Under the pieces are notes generated by a model that made no database searches, was not told where the DNA came from, and saw only the letters and a program-made list of their open reading frames with translations. A stretch of 64,000 bases of DNA, taken from contig NZ_SMAK01000002.1 of NCBI RefSeq assembly GCF_004346195.1, positions 434,001-498,000 on the forward strand. Direction: 5' to 3'. Positions 1 through 8,733 of this stretch are shown here, piece after piece (the first letter of the stretch is position 1; each line of letters opens with the position of its first letter). The DNA is from Tepidamorphus gemmatus. GTDB taxonomy: Bacteria; Pseudomonadota; Alphaproteobacteria; Rhizobiales; Tepidamorphaceae. Made by a program: the position numbers and the translations under genes.

Positions 1-199
1 CGCTGTGCTTCCAGCCGGTCGAGCCGAAGGCGACGATGTGCGGATTGGTCGCGAAGGCGTTGAAGAAGCTGTAGGGGGCCAGATTGACCCGCCCGTCCCG
101 GTCGAGCGTTGATATCCAGCCGATCGGCCGCGGCACGACAAGAGCCTTGAACGGATCGTGCTTCAGCCCGTGGCGGTTCTCAACGGCATCGTAGAACAT
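1..199 (-). CDS. Flavin reductase-like FMN-binding protein (N-terminal part; runs off the window)
   Basis: The first 66 residues are visible, starting MFYDAVENRHGL; the rest lies beyond base 1. The segment VVPRPIGWISTLDRDG followed by NLAPYSFFNAFATNPHIVAF is the characteristic start of the flavin reductase-like (DIM6/NTAB) FMN-binding fold, which binds FMN and in relatives reduces flavin or acts on small aromatic compounds. The ATG lies two bases after the stop of the upstream HAD gene, so it is the third gene of a nitroreductase-HAD-flavin reductase operon. The substrate cannot be inferred from this fragment. Confidence 0.8.
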   Translation of the reverse strand, partial: MFYDAVENRHGLKHDPFKALVVPRPIGWISTLDRDGRVNLAPYSFFNAFATNPHIVAFGSTGWKHS

Positions 200-201
200 G
201 T

Positions 202-921
202 TCACCCCCACACCCCGGCCGGACAACCGGCATCGATCCAATCCGGCAGCGCCTCGATACTGGCCAGCACCACATCCGCGAGGGGTTCGAGATCGGCGAG
301 GCCACCGTTTCCGCTGAGCACCGCGATCGCCCAGCCCGCCCCGGCGGCACGCGCCATCTCCAGATCGTGGACATTGTCCCCAACGACGGCGACACAGTCC
401 GGTGTCAGCCGTGCTGCGTCGCAGAAGGCGTGCACCATGTCCGGCCCCGGCTTCGGTCTGGCGACGGAATCGTAGCCGAACACGTGGGGCACAAGCGGTG
501 CCAGACCCTTCGTTTCGAGAAACGCGCGCACCGACACCAACGAGTCGTTGGTGGCGATGCCGTAGGCCAGCCCGCGCCGCTCCAGCTCCCTGAAGAACGG
601 CTCGAGGGCAAACAGCGGCGCCGAGGTGATGGGCCCCATCCGCGCGCAGGTCGTGTCGATATGACGCGCCAGTTCGAGACCACGCGCTGCATCGACGTCG
701 GGCCACCACAGCGCGACCAGGTCGCGCGTCGACCCGGCAGCGAAGACCGATCCGGCTCGCAGTCGCCCGGTCGCTGTATCAAGACCGGCAGCCTCTGCCA
801 TCGCCTCGGCCCGTTCCGCGCCACCGAGCTCCTCCGCCAGGTGGAGGATGACCGGCCCCCAGGTGGCATCGCAGTCGATCAGCGTGCCATCCTTGTCGAT
901 GAGGACGCCCCGTGGCGTCAT
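202..921 (-). CDS. HAD-superfamily hydrolase (phosphoglycolate phosphatase-like)
   Basis: A 239-residue protein. The N-terminus MTPRGVLIDKDGTLID carries the HAD motif I with the nucleophile aspartate in DKDGT. Further on are VGDNVHDLEMARAAG (motif IV acidic pair in the usual VGDN.HD form) and KPGPDMVHAF (the motif III lysine region), in the spacing of Gph/CbbY-type phosphatases with a helical cap at about residues 20-95. The ATG at 921 follows the nitroreductase stop by one base, implying translational coupling; a longer upstream reading frame exists but would run into that gene. Family members dephosphorylate small phosphoesters in the cytosol; the substrate here is unknown. Confidence 0.85.
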   Translation of the reverse strand: MTPRGVLIDKDGTLIDCDATWGPVILHLAEELGGAERAEAMAEAAGLDTATGRLRAGSVFAAGSTRDLVALWWPDVDAARGLELARHIDTTCARMGPITSAPLFALEPFFRELERRGLAYGIATNDSLVSVRAFLETKGLAPLVPHVFGYDSVARPKPGPDMVHAFCDAARLTPDCVAVVGDNVHDLEMARAAGAGWAIAVLSGNGGLADLEPLADVVLASIEALPDWIDAGCPAGVWG

Positions 922-922
922 G

Positions 923-1501
923 TCAGCCGACCCATCGCACGACGATCGAGTCGAGATCCGGCCGATCGCGCTCCACCGGCGCTTCTGCCGGCGTGCCGAT
1001 ATGGATGAAGCCGGCAATCCGCTCGCCCTCCTTCAGGCCGAGCAGCCGCGCGACCTCCGCGTCGTAGGCCGGCCAGCCGGTCAGCCATTGCGCCGCGTAT
1101 CCCGCCGCATGGGCGGCGTGCAGGAGGTTGAGGCATACGGCACCCGCGGAAAGCTGCTGCTCCCAGACAGGGATCTTCGGATGCTCCGCGGCGCGCGACA
1201 CCACGGCGACGACCAGTGGCGCCCCGTCGCGCTTGCTGCGTTCGACCTCTGCCATCTGCTCGGAGGCCGCCTCGTTGCGTGACCGCCAGATTTCCATCAA
1301 CCGTTCGGTGAAGACGGCTCGCTCCGGGCCGCCGATGATGATGAAGCGCCACGGCACGAGCTTGCCGTGGTCGGGCACCCGTGCAGCGATGCGCAGCATT
1401 GACTGCAGACCGGCGTCGTCGGGCGCCGGGGCCACCAGGCGGGCGGCCGGGATCGATCGGCGCGTGGAAAGGTATTGGATGAGGTCGCTGCTGTTCGTCA
1501 C
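923..1501 (-). CDS. Nitroreductase family protein (YdjA-like)
   Basis: A 192-residue FMN-dependent nitroreductase. The RRSIPAARL segment near the N-terminus (family signature RRS for FMN phosphate binding), RIAARVPDHGKLVPWRFIII and LNLLHAAHAAGYAAQWLTGW match the compact YdjA subgroup of about 185 residues. I chose the GTG at 1501 because the protein then begins directly before the family start (TNSSDLIQYLSTRRS); the frame stays open further upstream, but that part is arginine/alanine-rich and looks non-coding. It is the first gene of an operon with HAD and flavin-reductase genes, a sensible redox grouping. Substrate unknown. Confidence 0.85.
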   Translation of the reverse strand: MTNSSDLIQYLSTRRSIPAARLVAPAPDDAGLQSMLRIAARVPDHGKLVPWRFIIIGGPERAVFTERLMEIWRSRNEAASEQMAEVERSKRDGAPLVVAVVSRAAEHPKIPVWEQQLSAGAVCLNLLHAAHAAGYAAQWLTGWPAYDAEVARLLGLKEGERIAGFIHIGTPAEAPVERDRPDLDSIVVRWVG

Positions 1502-1742
1502 GGTCTGGACTTCTGCAAGGGTTCCGGCTGTCGAGGGACGCAGACAGGATGCTGCGACAGAAGAGAAAGCGCGCTGCCGGCAATTGTCCAGCCCTCGTGT
1601 TCCAGCCCTCGCGTGGCATCCGCGTGCAGCTGCCCAAGCCGCGCCACATTCGACCGGCGTATTGAGTCGCGGTTCCTGCCGCGGACGGTCGTTCACAGCG
1701 TCGAATCGCGTAAGATTTCCGGCTCAGGGCGAAACGTCACCG

Positions 1743-3461
1743 ATGCAGTTCATCAGGATGCCAGACTGGCGCATGGTCCGCACCGCCGCCCGGCGGGCGT
1801 GGATCGCCGTCGCGCTTGCCGGCTGTCTTGGCCCAATCGACTCGGCCTCTGCCGGTTCGCTGATGGTCGTCGTCGACGGTTCGAACAGCATGTGGGCCGA
1901 GATCGACGGCGTGAACAAGATCGTCGCCGTTCAGGATGCCATCGATCGCGCACTGTCGACGCAGAACCGCGGCCTGTCGGTCGGCGTCGTCGCCTATGGC
2001 GCCATGCGCCAGAATGCCTGCTCGGACGTTGCGGTGGTGGCACCGCCTAAAGGCATCGCGGCCGAAGCGGCAATCGCGGCGGTGCGGGCGATCCGCCCCA
2101 AGGGAGCCTCGCCCGTCGCTTCGGCACTCGAAACGGCCGCCTCCGTTGCGCCGACGGGCGAGCCGTTGTCGATCCTGCTGATCGCCGACGGCACCGATAA
2201 TTGCGGCGGCGATCCGGTGGCGGCTGCCCGCAGGCTCGCCGCCGAACATGCAGCGATCATTCACGTCATCGCCTTCGAGGCGATACGGCCCGACGGCCTC
2301 AAGGCCCTCGCGCCGATTGCCGAGGCGACGGGCGGAAGCTTCACCTTGGCCACCACGCTGGAGGAGTTCCGTGCAGCCTTCGCCGCCGCCGAGATCGCTG
2401 CGGCCGCCCACGACGGCAGGCCGGCTCCGCCGCTGCCGGCGCCCGACGTGGCTGAGCTCGCGGCCGAGCCCGAGGCGGAAGACCACCCGGCGCTGTTCAC
2501 CGGTTCGGTCGAAGACGGCGCGGGCACGGGCGGCCCGCTGGTCCTCGCCCAGGCAGAAGTCCCCATGCCGCGCGAACGGCCGATACTGCCCGATCCGGCC
2601 GAGAACGACCCCGGGACGATCCGGGCCGGGCAGCCGCTCGACCTCCTGCGCGGCCTCAACGTTGACCCGGGCGCTGCGGTCGACCCGGATGCGCCTCGCC
2701 CGGACCATCGGCTGCAGCTTGCCGCGCGCCTCGTCGAAGGCGGCGAGATGATCGGCAGCGGTGTGATCTGGCGGATCTTCAAGGCGCAGCCGGGCCACGA
2801 CGGCACGTTCGAGCTTCTCGAGGAAAGCGAGGCTCCGACGCCGAGCTTCGTGCTGCCCGCCGACGACTATATCGTCCACGTCGCGTACGGACTCGCCAAC
2901 ACGGCGCGGCGAATCTCGATGCGGGACGGGCCGGCCGACGAACAGATCGACCTCAATGCCGGCGGGCTGCGGCTGCACGCCGTAGGCGCCCTTGACGAAC
3001 CGCTGCCGGACCGCAACCTGATGCTGTCGGTCTATTCCTCCGAGCAGGACGAATATGGCCAGCGCAAGCTGCTGGTCGAACAGGCCACGCCGGGCAAGAT
3101 CATCCGCCTGAACGCCGGCACCTACCATGTCGTCAGCCGCTATGGCGACGCCAATTCCGTGATGCGCACCGATCTGCGCGTCCAGCCCGGGCAGCTGACC
3201 GATGCGACGATCCGTCATCAGGCTGCCGAGGTCACGTTCAAGCTGGTCAACGAGGCGGGTGGCGAGGCGCTGGCGAACACCGCGTGGAGCATCCTGTCGC
3301 CTGGCGGCGACGTCGTGAAGGAAAGCTTCGGCGCGTTCCCGAGCCATGTGCTGGCAAGCGGGGAGTATTCAGTCGTCGCCCGGCACGAGGGTCGGCTCTA
3401 CTCCCAGGACTTCAGCGTCGAACCCGGGCGGGATCGCGAGGTCGAGATCGTCGCCCGATAG
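1743..3461 (+). CDS. Secreted von Willebrand factor type A domain protein
   Basis: A 572-residue protein with a hydrophobic signal segment (about residues 12-37, ending SASAG). The VWA domain follows: MIDAS motif DGSNSM at residues 45-50, the second aspartate in LLIADGTDN at about 149, and GASPVASAL where a MIDAS threonine is usual (serine/alanine here). An acidic, proline-rich linker (about 210-310) leads to two beta-rich modules that look related to each other: each has a tryptophan-Ile strand (WRIF, WSIL), then a YIVHVAY or YSVVARH strand. The protein should act in the periplasm or at the cell surface, binding a ligand through metal. It is divergent from the nitroreductase operon. Function unknown. 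Confidence 0.85.
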   Translation: MQFIRMPDWRMVRTAARRAWIAVALAGCLGPIDSASAGSLMVVVDGSNSMWAEIDGVNKIVAVQDAIDRALSTQNRGLSVGVVAYGAMRQNACSDVAVVAPPKGIAAEAAIAAVRAIRPKGASPVASALETAASVAPTGEPLSILLIADGTDNCGGDPVAAARRLAAEHAAIIHVIAFEAIRPDGLKALAPIAEATGGSFTLATTLEEFRAAFAAAEIAAAAHDGRPAPPLPAPDVAELAAEPEAEDHPALFTGSVEDGAGTGGPLVLAQAEVPMPRERPILPDPAENDPGTIRAGQPLDLLRGLNVDPGAAVDPDAPRPDHRLQLAARLVEGGEMIGSGVIWRIFKAQPGHDGTFELLEESEAPTPSFVLPADDYIVHVAYGLANTARRISMRDGPADEQIDLNAGGLRLHAVGALDEPLPDRNLMLSVYSSEQDEYGQRKLLVEQATPGKIIRLNAGTYHVVSRYGDANSVMRTDLRVQPGQLTDATIRHQAAEVTFKLVNEAGGEALANTAWSILSPGGDVVKESFGAFPSHVLASGEYSVVARHEGRLYSQDFSVEPGRDREVEIVAR

Positions 3462-3470
3462 AGCTGCGGC

Positions 3471-3512
3471 CATGCCGGCTCTGCTGCCATGCCGGCTCTG
3501 CTGCGGCATGGC
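3471..3512. repeat. 17-bp tandem repeat with overlapping hairpin between convergent genes
   Basis: The 17-mer CATGCCGGCTCTGCTGC occurs twice head to tail at 3471-3487 and 3488-3504. The second copy also forms a perfect 9-bp inverted repeat, GCCATGCCG at 3486-3494 against CGGCATGGC at 3504-3512, with a 9-base loop. It lies in the 86-base gap between the convergent VWA and mccA genes, where a bidirectional transcription stop is plausible, though neither side has a T-tract. Confidence 0.6.
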
Positions 3513-3547
3513 TGTGATTGGTCGGGGCCGAAACGGCTCCGGAAACA

Positions 3548-5512
3548 TCAATCGGCGTGGATTGTAATCAGCTTCTGGCCTTCGCCGACCTGTTCACCGG
3601 CCGCCGTACTCACCTCGGTCACCGTGCCGTCCCGTCCGGCGACAAGCGTGTGCTCCATCTTCATCGCCTCGATGACCGCAAGCTTGGCCCCCTTCTCGAC
3701 CCTGTCGCCGGCAGCGACATGCACGGAGATCACCTTGCCGTGCATCGGCGCGCGGATAACCGCGTCGCCATCGCCCGTATCCAGATCGAGCGCGAACGGA
3801 TCGCGGAAGCAGACCGTCGTCTGGATGCCGTCGGCCAGCACGCAGACGCCATCCTCGAAATCGACCAGATCGACCTCGAATTCCCCGTCCGGAGCCGGAT
3901 CCGTCATCCTGACCGCGGGCTCGCCGTCGGCCCATTCCAGATCGACGCTTTCCGGCACGCCGTCCACAAGGATGGGCGTACTGACGGCCCTGACGGTGCC
4001 CAGCTGGAAGCCGTCACAGACGCTCCAGGGACTGTAGCGCTCGTCGGAGCGCAACAGTCGATCGCGCTCGATACGCTCCACCTCGCGCTCGACGAGACGG
4101 ATCGTCCCGAGCGCGATCGCAGCCTGACGCGCGCCGGGCGCGGCGGCGATCAGTTGGTCGAGCTTGCGGTCGATCATTCCCGTATCGAACCGACCGGCGC
4201 GGAAATCGCGATCGTCGGCGAGCCGTCGCAGGAAGCCGATGTTGCTCTTCGGCCCGGCCACGATGCTGGCGGCGAGCGCAGCCGACAGGCGATCAAGGGC
4301 CTCGTCGCGGGTTGCGCCATGCGCGATCACCTTGGCGATCATCGGATCGTAGAACGGCGTCACGGTGTCCCCCTCGCGCACGCCGGTGTCGATCCTCACC
4401 CCCTCCCCGCCGGCAAGCTCGAGCGCATGCAACGTACCGGTCGAGGGCAGGAAACCGTGCTGCGGATCTTCGGCATAGAGCCGCGCCTCGACGGCATGCC
4501 CGTCGAGCGGGATCTCGTGCTGCGTCATCGGCAGCGGCTCGCCCGACGCGACTCGGATCTGCCACTCGACGAGATCGAGTCCCGTGATCTCCTCGGTCAC
4601 CGGATGCTCGACCTGCAGCCGTGTGTTCATCTCCATGAAGTAGAATGGCGTGTCGTCGGCAAGCGGCCGCGACCCGTCGACGATGAACTCGACGGTTCCC
4701 GCCCCCTGGTAGCCGACGGCAAGCGCCGCGGTCACCGCGGCCTCGCCCATGCGGGCGCGCAGCCCGGCAGTGATGCCTGGCGCCGGTGCCTCCTCGATCA
4801 CCTTCTGATGGCGGCGCTGCAGCGAGCAGTCGCGCTCGTACAGGTGGACGACGTTTCCGTGGCAATCGCCGAAAATCTGGATCTCGACATGACGCGGCTT
4901 GGTGACGTACTTCTCGATCAGCACGCGGTCGTCGCCGAAGGCGGCTTTCGCCTCGCGCTTAGCACCGGCGAGCGCGTCGTCGAAATCCAAGGCCCGGTCG
5001 ACACGTCGCATCCCCTTGCCGCCGCCACCTGCGACCGCCTTGATCAACACCGGATAGCCGATCTCGTAGGCCTTCTCGCGCAAGAAGTCCGGCTCCTGCC
5101 GATGGCCATGGAAGCCCGGAACCACGGGCACCTTGGCCTTCTGCATCAGCGCCTTGGCCTCATCCTTGAGGCCCATGGCGCGGATCGCGGAGGCCGGCGG
5201 CCCGACGAAGACGAGACCCGCCGCAAGACACGCTTCCGCGAAAGCGGCATTTTCCGAAAGGAACCCGTAACCGGGATGGATGGCGTCGGCACCGCTGTCG
5301 CGGGCAGCGGCGATGATCGCCTCGCCCCGAAGATAGCTGTCGGAAGCCGGCGCGGGCCCGATCGCAACGGCCCTGTCGGCCAGTTCGACATGCAGAGCGC
5401 GCGCATCGGCTGCCGAGTAGACGGCGACCGTCTCGATGCCGAGACGGCGGGCGGTTCGGATGATGCGGCAGGCGATCTCGCCGCGATTGGCGATGAGCAG
5501 GGTGCGGATCAT
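3548..5512 (-). CDS. mccA: Methylcrotonyl-CoA carboxylase, biotin-containing alpha subunit
   Basis: A 654-residue acyl-CoA carboxylase alpha subunit. Order of domains: biotin carboxylase N-domain (LLIANRGEIACRIIRTARR at 5-23), ATP-grasp with GGGGKGM at 162-168 and EMNTRLQVEHPVTEE, biotin carboxylase C-domain, a linker, and a C-terminal biotin carrier domain with EAMKMEHT (biotinylated lysine about 618). It carboxylates biotin with bicarbonate and ATP for 3-methylcrotonyl-CoA in leucine degradation. I call MccA rather than PccA because of the AMGLKDEAKALMQKAKVPVV region, the mccB gene 3 kb upstream and the nearby isovaleryl-CoA dehydrogenase; a second, PccA-like paralogue is at 32457-34466. 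Serine dehydratase separates it from mccB, which is unusual. Confidence 0.88.
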   Translation of the reverse strand: MIRTLLIANRGEIACRIIRTARRLGIETVAVYSAADARALHVELADRAVAIGPAPASDSYLRGEAIIAAARDSGADAIHPGYGFLSENAAFAEACLAAGLVFVGPPASAIRAMGLKDEAKALMQKAKVPVVPGFHGHRQEPDFLREKAYEIGYPVLIKAVAGGGGKGMRRVDRALDFDDALAGAKREAKAAFGDDRVLIEKYVTKPRHVEIQIFGDCHGNVVHLYERDCSLQRRHQKVIEEAPAPGITAGLRARMGEAAVTAALAVGYQGAGTVEFIVDGSRPLADDTPFYFMEMNTRLQVEHPVTEEITGLDLVEWQIRVASGEPLPMTQHEIPLDGHAVEARLYAEDPQHGFLPSTGTLHALELAGGEGVRIDTGVREGDTVTPFYDPMIAKVIAHGATRDEALDRLSAALAASIVAGPKSNIGFLRRLADDRDFRAGRFDTGMIDRKLDQLIAAAPGARQAAIALGTIRLVEREVERIERDRLLRSDERYSPWSVCDGFQLGTVRAVSTPILVDGVPESVDLEWADGEPAVRMTDPAPDGEFEVDLVDFEDGVCVLADGIQTTVCFRDPFALDLDTGDGDAVIRAPMHGKVISVHVAAGDRVEKGAKLAVIEAMKMEHTLVAGRDGTVTEVSTAAGEQVGEGQKLITIHAD

Positions 5513-5636
5513 GCCGAAGTTATGTCATCGGCGCGAGTGGTCGGCAATCGGCAGGCACGCGGCAAACCGACGGGGCGAACCCCGCGGTGACCGGTCGCTG
5601 TCGCCAGTCGCCCTTGCCGCCCCCCTTACGCCTGCC

Positions 5637-7019
5637 TCAACATGCCACGACGTTGACCGCGAGTCCGCCCTGGCTGGTCTCCTTGTATTTCTCGCTCATG
5701 TCGAGACCCGTCTGACGCATGGTCTCGATGCAGGTATCAAGCGGCACGAAGTGGCTGCCATCGCCGCGCAGCGCCAGCGAGGCGGCGGTGACGGCCTTCA
5801 CCGCCCCGAGCGCATTGCGCTCGATGCAGGGCACCTGCACCAGGCCGCCCACCGGATCGCAGGTCATGCCGAGGTGATGTTCCAGTGCGATCTCGGCGGC
5901 ATTCTCCACCTGGGCATTGCTGCCGCCGAGCGCCGCGGCCAGTCCGGCGGCCGCCATCGCCGATGCCGAGCCGACCTCACCCTGGCAACCGACTTCGGCT
6001 CCCGAAATCGACGCATTGTGCTTGATGATGCCGCCGACCGCAGCAGCCGCCAGCAGGAATGTGCGGACCCCTTCGGTGCCGGCACCCGGGCAATGGTCGA
6101 CATAGTAGCGGATCACCGCGGGGATCACGCCGGCCGCCCCGTTGGTCGGCGCGGTCACCACCCTTCCGCCCGCAGCATTCTCCTCGTTGACGGCCATCGC
6201 ATAGACCGACAGCCAGTCCATCACCGTGTGCTCGAACGGCCGGTTGAGCCCCGCCTCGCGCGCAAGCTGCGCGTGGATGGCGGCGGCGCGGCGGCGCACC
6301 TTCAGGCCGCCCGGCAGCTCGCCGGACGCCGCGAGGCCGCGCCGCATGCACGCATCCATTGCCGCCCAGATTCGGTCGAGGCCGGCATCGAGTTCGGCGT
6401 CGCTGCACCGGCATAGCTCGTTCGCCCGCTTCATCGCGGCGATGGACAGGCCCGACTCCTCGCCCATCCGCATCATCTCCGCGGCCGTCGCAAACGGAAA
6501 CGGCACGGGTGTCGACGCGGCGGCCGGCGATGGCTCCTTCTCCTCGAGTTCGGCCGCGGTCTTCACGAACCCCCCGCCGATCGAGAAATACGTCTCCTCC
6601 GCGACAACATTGCCGTTGCTGTCGAGCGCGCGCAGCCGCATCCCGTTGGAATGGCCGGGCAGCGGCGGCCCATAGTCGAAGACGATATCCCGGTCCGGAT
6701 CGAACCGCAGCGGCGGCAGACCCGGTGCCTCGATCCGGCCCGCGGCGGCGACCGTGGCGATGATCTCGGCGACGCGATCGGGATCGACCGCATCGGGACG
6801 TTCACCGGCAAGCCCCAGCACGATGGACCGGTCGGTGGCATGGCCCTTGCCGGTAAACGCCAGCGATCCGTGCAGGGATACCGACAGGCTCGCAAGTCCC
6901 TGCGGCCGGTCGCGCCGTAGCATGTCGAGGAACAGACCCGCCGCCACCATCGGCCCGACGGTGTGCGAACTCGACGGACCGATGCCGATCTTGAACAGCT
7001 CGAACACGGACAGGAACAT
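5637..7019 (-). CDS. sdaA: L-serine ammonia-lyase (iron-sulfur type)
   Basis: A 460-residue single-chain L-serine dehydratase converting serine to pyruvate and ammonia. The N-terminal beta domain has the [13 protein letters not shown] signature; the alpha domain has cysteine-bearing motifs [15 protein letters not shown] and [19 protein letters not shown], which ligate the catalytic [4Fe-4S] cluster in this family. The ATG at 7019 has a good ribosome site (AAGGAG) seven bases upstream, so the 17-codon extension is rejected. It lies between mccA and a lipase gene on the same strand with gaps of about 100 bases; I see no functional link to leucine catabolism. Confidence 0.93.
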   Translation of the reverse strand: MFLSVFELFKIGIGPSSSHTVGPMVAAGLFLDMLRRDRPQGLASLSVSLHGSLAFTGKGHATDRSIVLGLAGERPDAVDPDRVAEIIATVAAAGRIEAPGLPPLRFDPDRDIVFDYGPPLPGHSNGMRLRALDSNGNVVAEETYFSIGGGFVKTAAELEEKEPSPAAASTPVPFPFATAAEMMRMGEESGLSIAAMKRANELCRCSDAELDAGLDRIWAAMDACMRRGLAASGELPGGLKVRRRAAAIHAQLAREAGLNRPFEHTVMDWLSVYAMAVNEENAAGGRVVTAPTNGAAGVIPAVIRYYVDHCPGAGTEGVRTFLLAAAAVGGIIKHNASISGAEVGCQGEVGSASAMAAAGLAAALGGSNAQVENAAEIALEHHLGMTCDPVGGLVQVPCIERNALGAVKAVTAASLALRGDGSHFVPLDTCIETMRQTGLDMSEKYKETSQGGLAVNVVAC

Positions 7020-7114
7020 CGCGGTCTCCTTGCGCGCACAGCCTACGGCTGCGCCGGACCTGGCCGTCATCTCAGCGCGACATTGCCTGCCTTGCCCGCG
7101 TCACCGGCAGGGGC

Positions 7115-8341
7115 TCACCGCGGCATCGCCGGCAGTGCGCGGCATTGGTCGGGAACCGGCTTTCCGGCGAGCCGGTCCGCCATCCAGGCCACCGCCGCCG
7201 GCGCGCCGAGCTTGCCGGCCGGATCGTGACCAGTACCCTTCAGCCATTCGAAGGCGACAGGCGTCCCACGGGCGCAAAGTTCGTTCGCGAACTGCTGGGT
7301 GACCTGCGGTCGGACCACCTTGTCGGCGCTGCCCTGCACAAGGAATACCGGCGCACCGGCCGGTGCCTTGCCTGGCGAGTTCTCCGCGAGCAGCCTCTTC
7401 CACGGTTCGATGCGGGTTACGTCGCCGACAAGGAATCGCTTCTGCAGGATCTGTTCGAGATCGACGATAACCAGATCCTCGAGATCGCTCTCGATGCAGT
7501 CCGCGGCGATCCCGTCGACCACGGGGCGGACGCCCGGATCGAGGACGGTTCCAAGCGGGGCGCCGTAGACCCGGTTCCACGACCACAGTGCGAACGAGGT
7601 GAGCACCTTGCCGCCCGCGCTTGCCAGATCATCCTTGAGCAGCTGGCCGAGATCGGTCGCCGGTGCCGCCGCGGCGACGCCGGCCAGTGTCAGTTCCGGG
7701 GCGTAGGCTGCCGCGAGCTGCCCGCTGAACAGCGCCGCATGCCCGCCCTGCGAGTGGCCCCACACGGCAAACCGCCGGGACGCCCCGGCCTGCGTCAGAC
7801 GGTTGGCCGCGCGCACCGAATCGAGCACCGCCCTGCCCTCGCTGATGCCGACCAGATATGGATGGGCGCCCGAGGTCCCGAGTCCCGGATAGTCGGTCGC
7901 TGCCACGACGAAACCCTGCTCAAGCATCGCCTCCAACCCCTGGATCTGCTGGAACACCTGCGGCAGGAGCGAGGGGGCGCATCGCGTCGCGACACCTGTC
8001 GTCGGATGCGCCCAGGCGATCACCGGGCGTCCCCCGGTAGGCGCCGGTCCGGAAGGCACAACCACCACCCCGGAGACCGCGATCGGTCGGTTGTCGAGAC
8101 CTGTGGACCGGTAGAGGACGCGATAGGCGCTGCTGCCGCCCGGCGACCCTGAAATTGGTGCCACTCGAAGGATTTCGCCGGGAGGACCGGAGATACGGTC
8201 GGCAGCGATCTCGTAGAACGCGCCGGGATCGGGCGGCTCGATCCCGCAGGAGGTCAGCGCCACGACCGAAGCGACCATTACCGTTCGTCCCGTCCGTCCA
8301 ACGGCAGAGTGCCGCGGACCGGCCATACGGCCCATTCGCAT
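7115..8341 (-). CDS. Secretory lipase-family alpha/beta hydrolase, predicted lipoprotein
   Basis: A 408-residue protein similar to secretory (LIP-type) lipases. The N-terminus has a basic stretch, a hydrophobic core and the lipobox LTSC (residues 30-33), so export and lipid anchoring are likely. Catalytic features: nucleophile elbow GHSQGGH, a later aspartate in VQGSADKVV and a histidine in LKGTGHDPAG. The family hydrolyses triacylglycerols or esters; the true substrate is unknown. The ATG at 8341 has GGGGAGG six bases upstream, deciding the start among three close methionines. Its frame stays open for about 200 bases upstream without coding character. Confidence 0.85.
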   Translation of the reverse strand: MRMGRMAGPRHSAVGRTGRTVMVASVVALTSCGIEPPDPGAFYEIAADRISGPPGEILRVAPISGSPGGSSAYRVLYRSTGLDNRPIAVSGVVVVPSGPAPTGGRPVIAWAHPTTGVATRCAPSLLPQVFQQIQGLEAMLEQGFVVAATDYPGLGTSGAHPYLVGISEGRAVLDSVRAANRLTQAGASRRFAVWGHSQGGHAALFSGQLAAAYAPELTLAGVAAAAPATDLGQLLKDDLASAGGKVLTSFALWSWNRVYGAPLGTVLDPGVRPVVDGIAADCIESDLEDLVIVDLEQILQKRFLVGDVTRIEPWKRLLAENSPGKAPAGAPVFLVQGSADKVVRPQVTQQFANELCARGTPVAFEWLKGTGHDPAGKLGAPAAVAWMADRLAGKPVPDQCRALPAMPR

Positions 8342-8379
8342 CGCACGCCTCCCCGCGGCATGTCTTTTCGCAGGGCAGA

Positions 8380-8556
8380 CTAACCGATCACGGGGCGGGA
8401 TGGCATTCGTTCGTGCCACACGCAACGGACTGAGCCCGAGAACGACAGGGCATATGCCGCGATCGGCACATCCGATGCTGCAGCGACCGCCGGCAGCGGC
8501 ACGGCTATGAAGGCTGCGGCCAGCGCCGCCGGCAGGACCATGCACAGGCCGATCAT
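8380..8556 (-). CDS. Possible small exported protein, 58 residues
   Basis: In the 376-base gap between the lipase and mccB there is one plausible short gene. It begins MIGLCMVLPAALAAAFI, continues hydrophobic to AVAAASD (a good signal-peptidase site near residue 27) and leaves a mature part of about 30 residues with one cysteine. GAGGAG lies 11 bases before the ATG, a longish spacing. I do not recognise it. It could be a chance reading frame; the signal-peptide shape is the main support. The rest of the gap (8557-8702) shows nothing I can name. Confidence 0.35.
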   Translation of the reverse strand: MIGLCMVLPAALAAAFIAVPLPAVAAASDVPIAAYALSFSGSVRCVWHERMPSRPVIG

Positions 8557-8702
8557 GATGTACGCCGCTCCTCGCGGCGGAGGCGCTGCCAGTGTCCGAT
8601 CGGCTGCTGGCTGGTCATTCGACCGCGCCGACGGTCCGGCGCCTCACTTTCGGCAGGGGCAAGGCGCTGAGGTCACGCGACAACCCGCATCGGGTACGGA
8701 CT

Positions 8703-8733
8703 CGTGTTTCGGATCCGCTACATCCGAAACACG
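8703..8733 (-). terminator. 12-bp perfect hairpin spanning the mccB stop codon
   Basis: CGTGTTTCGGAT at 8703-8714 and ATCCGAAACACG at 8722-8733 are perfect inverted repeats with a 7-base loop containing the mccB stop. No T-tract follows on the minus strand, so it may act as an mRNA 3' end stabiliser or a weak terminator rather than a classical one. Confidence 0.5.

Noticed and set aside
202-1017. Longer HAD protein starting at 1017
   Set aside because: The added 32 residues are arginine/serine-rich and overlap the nitroreductase gene; the HAD fold starts at MTPRGVLIDKDGT.
3518-5590. Long plus-strand open frame of 690 codons
   Set aside because: It is the antisense of mccA, rich in Arg/His/Asp, a common artefact in high-GC DNA.
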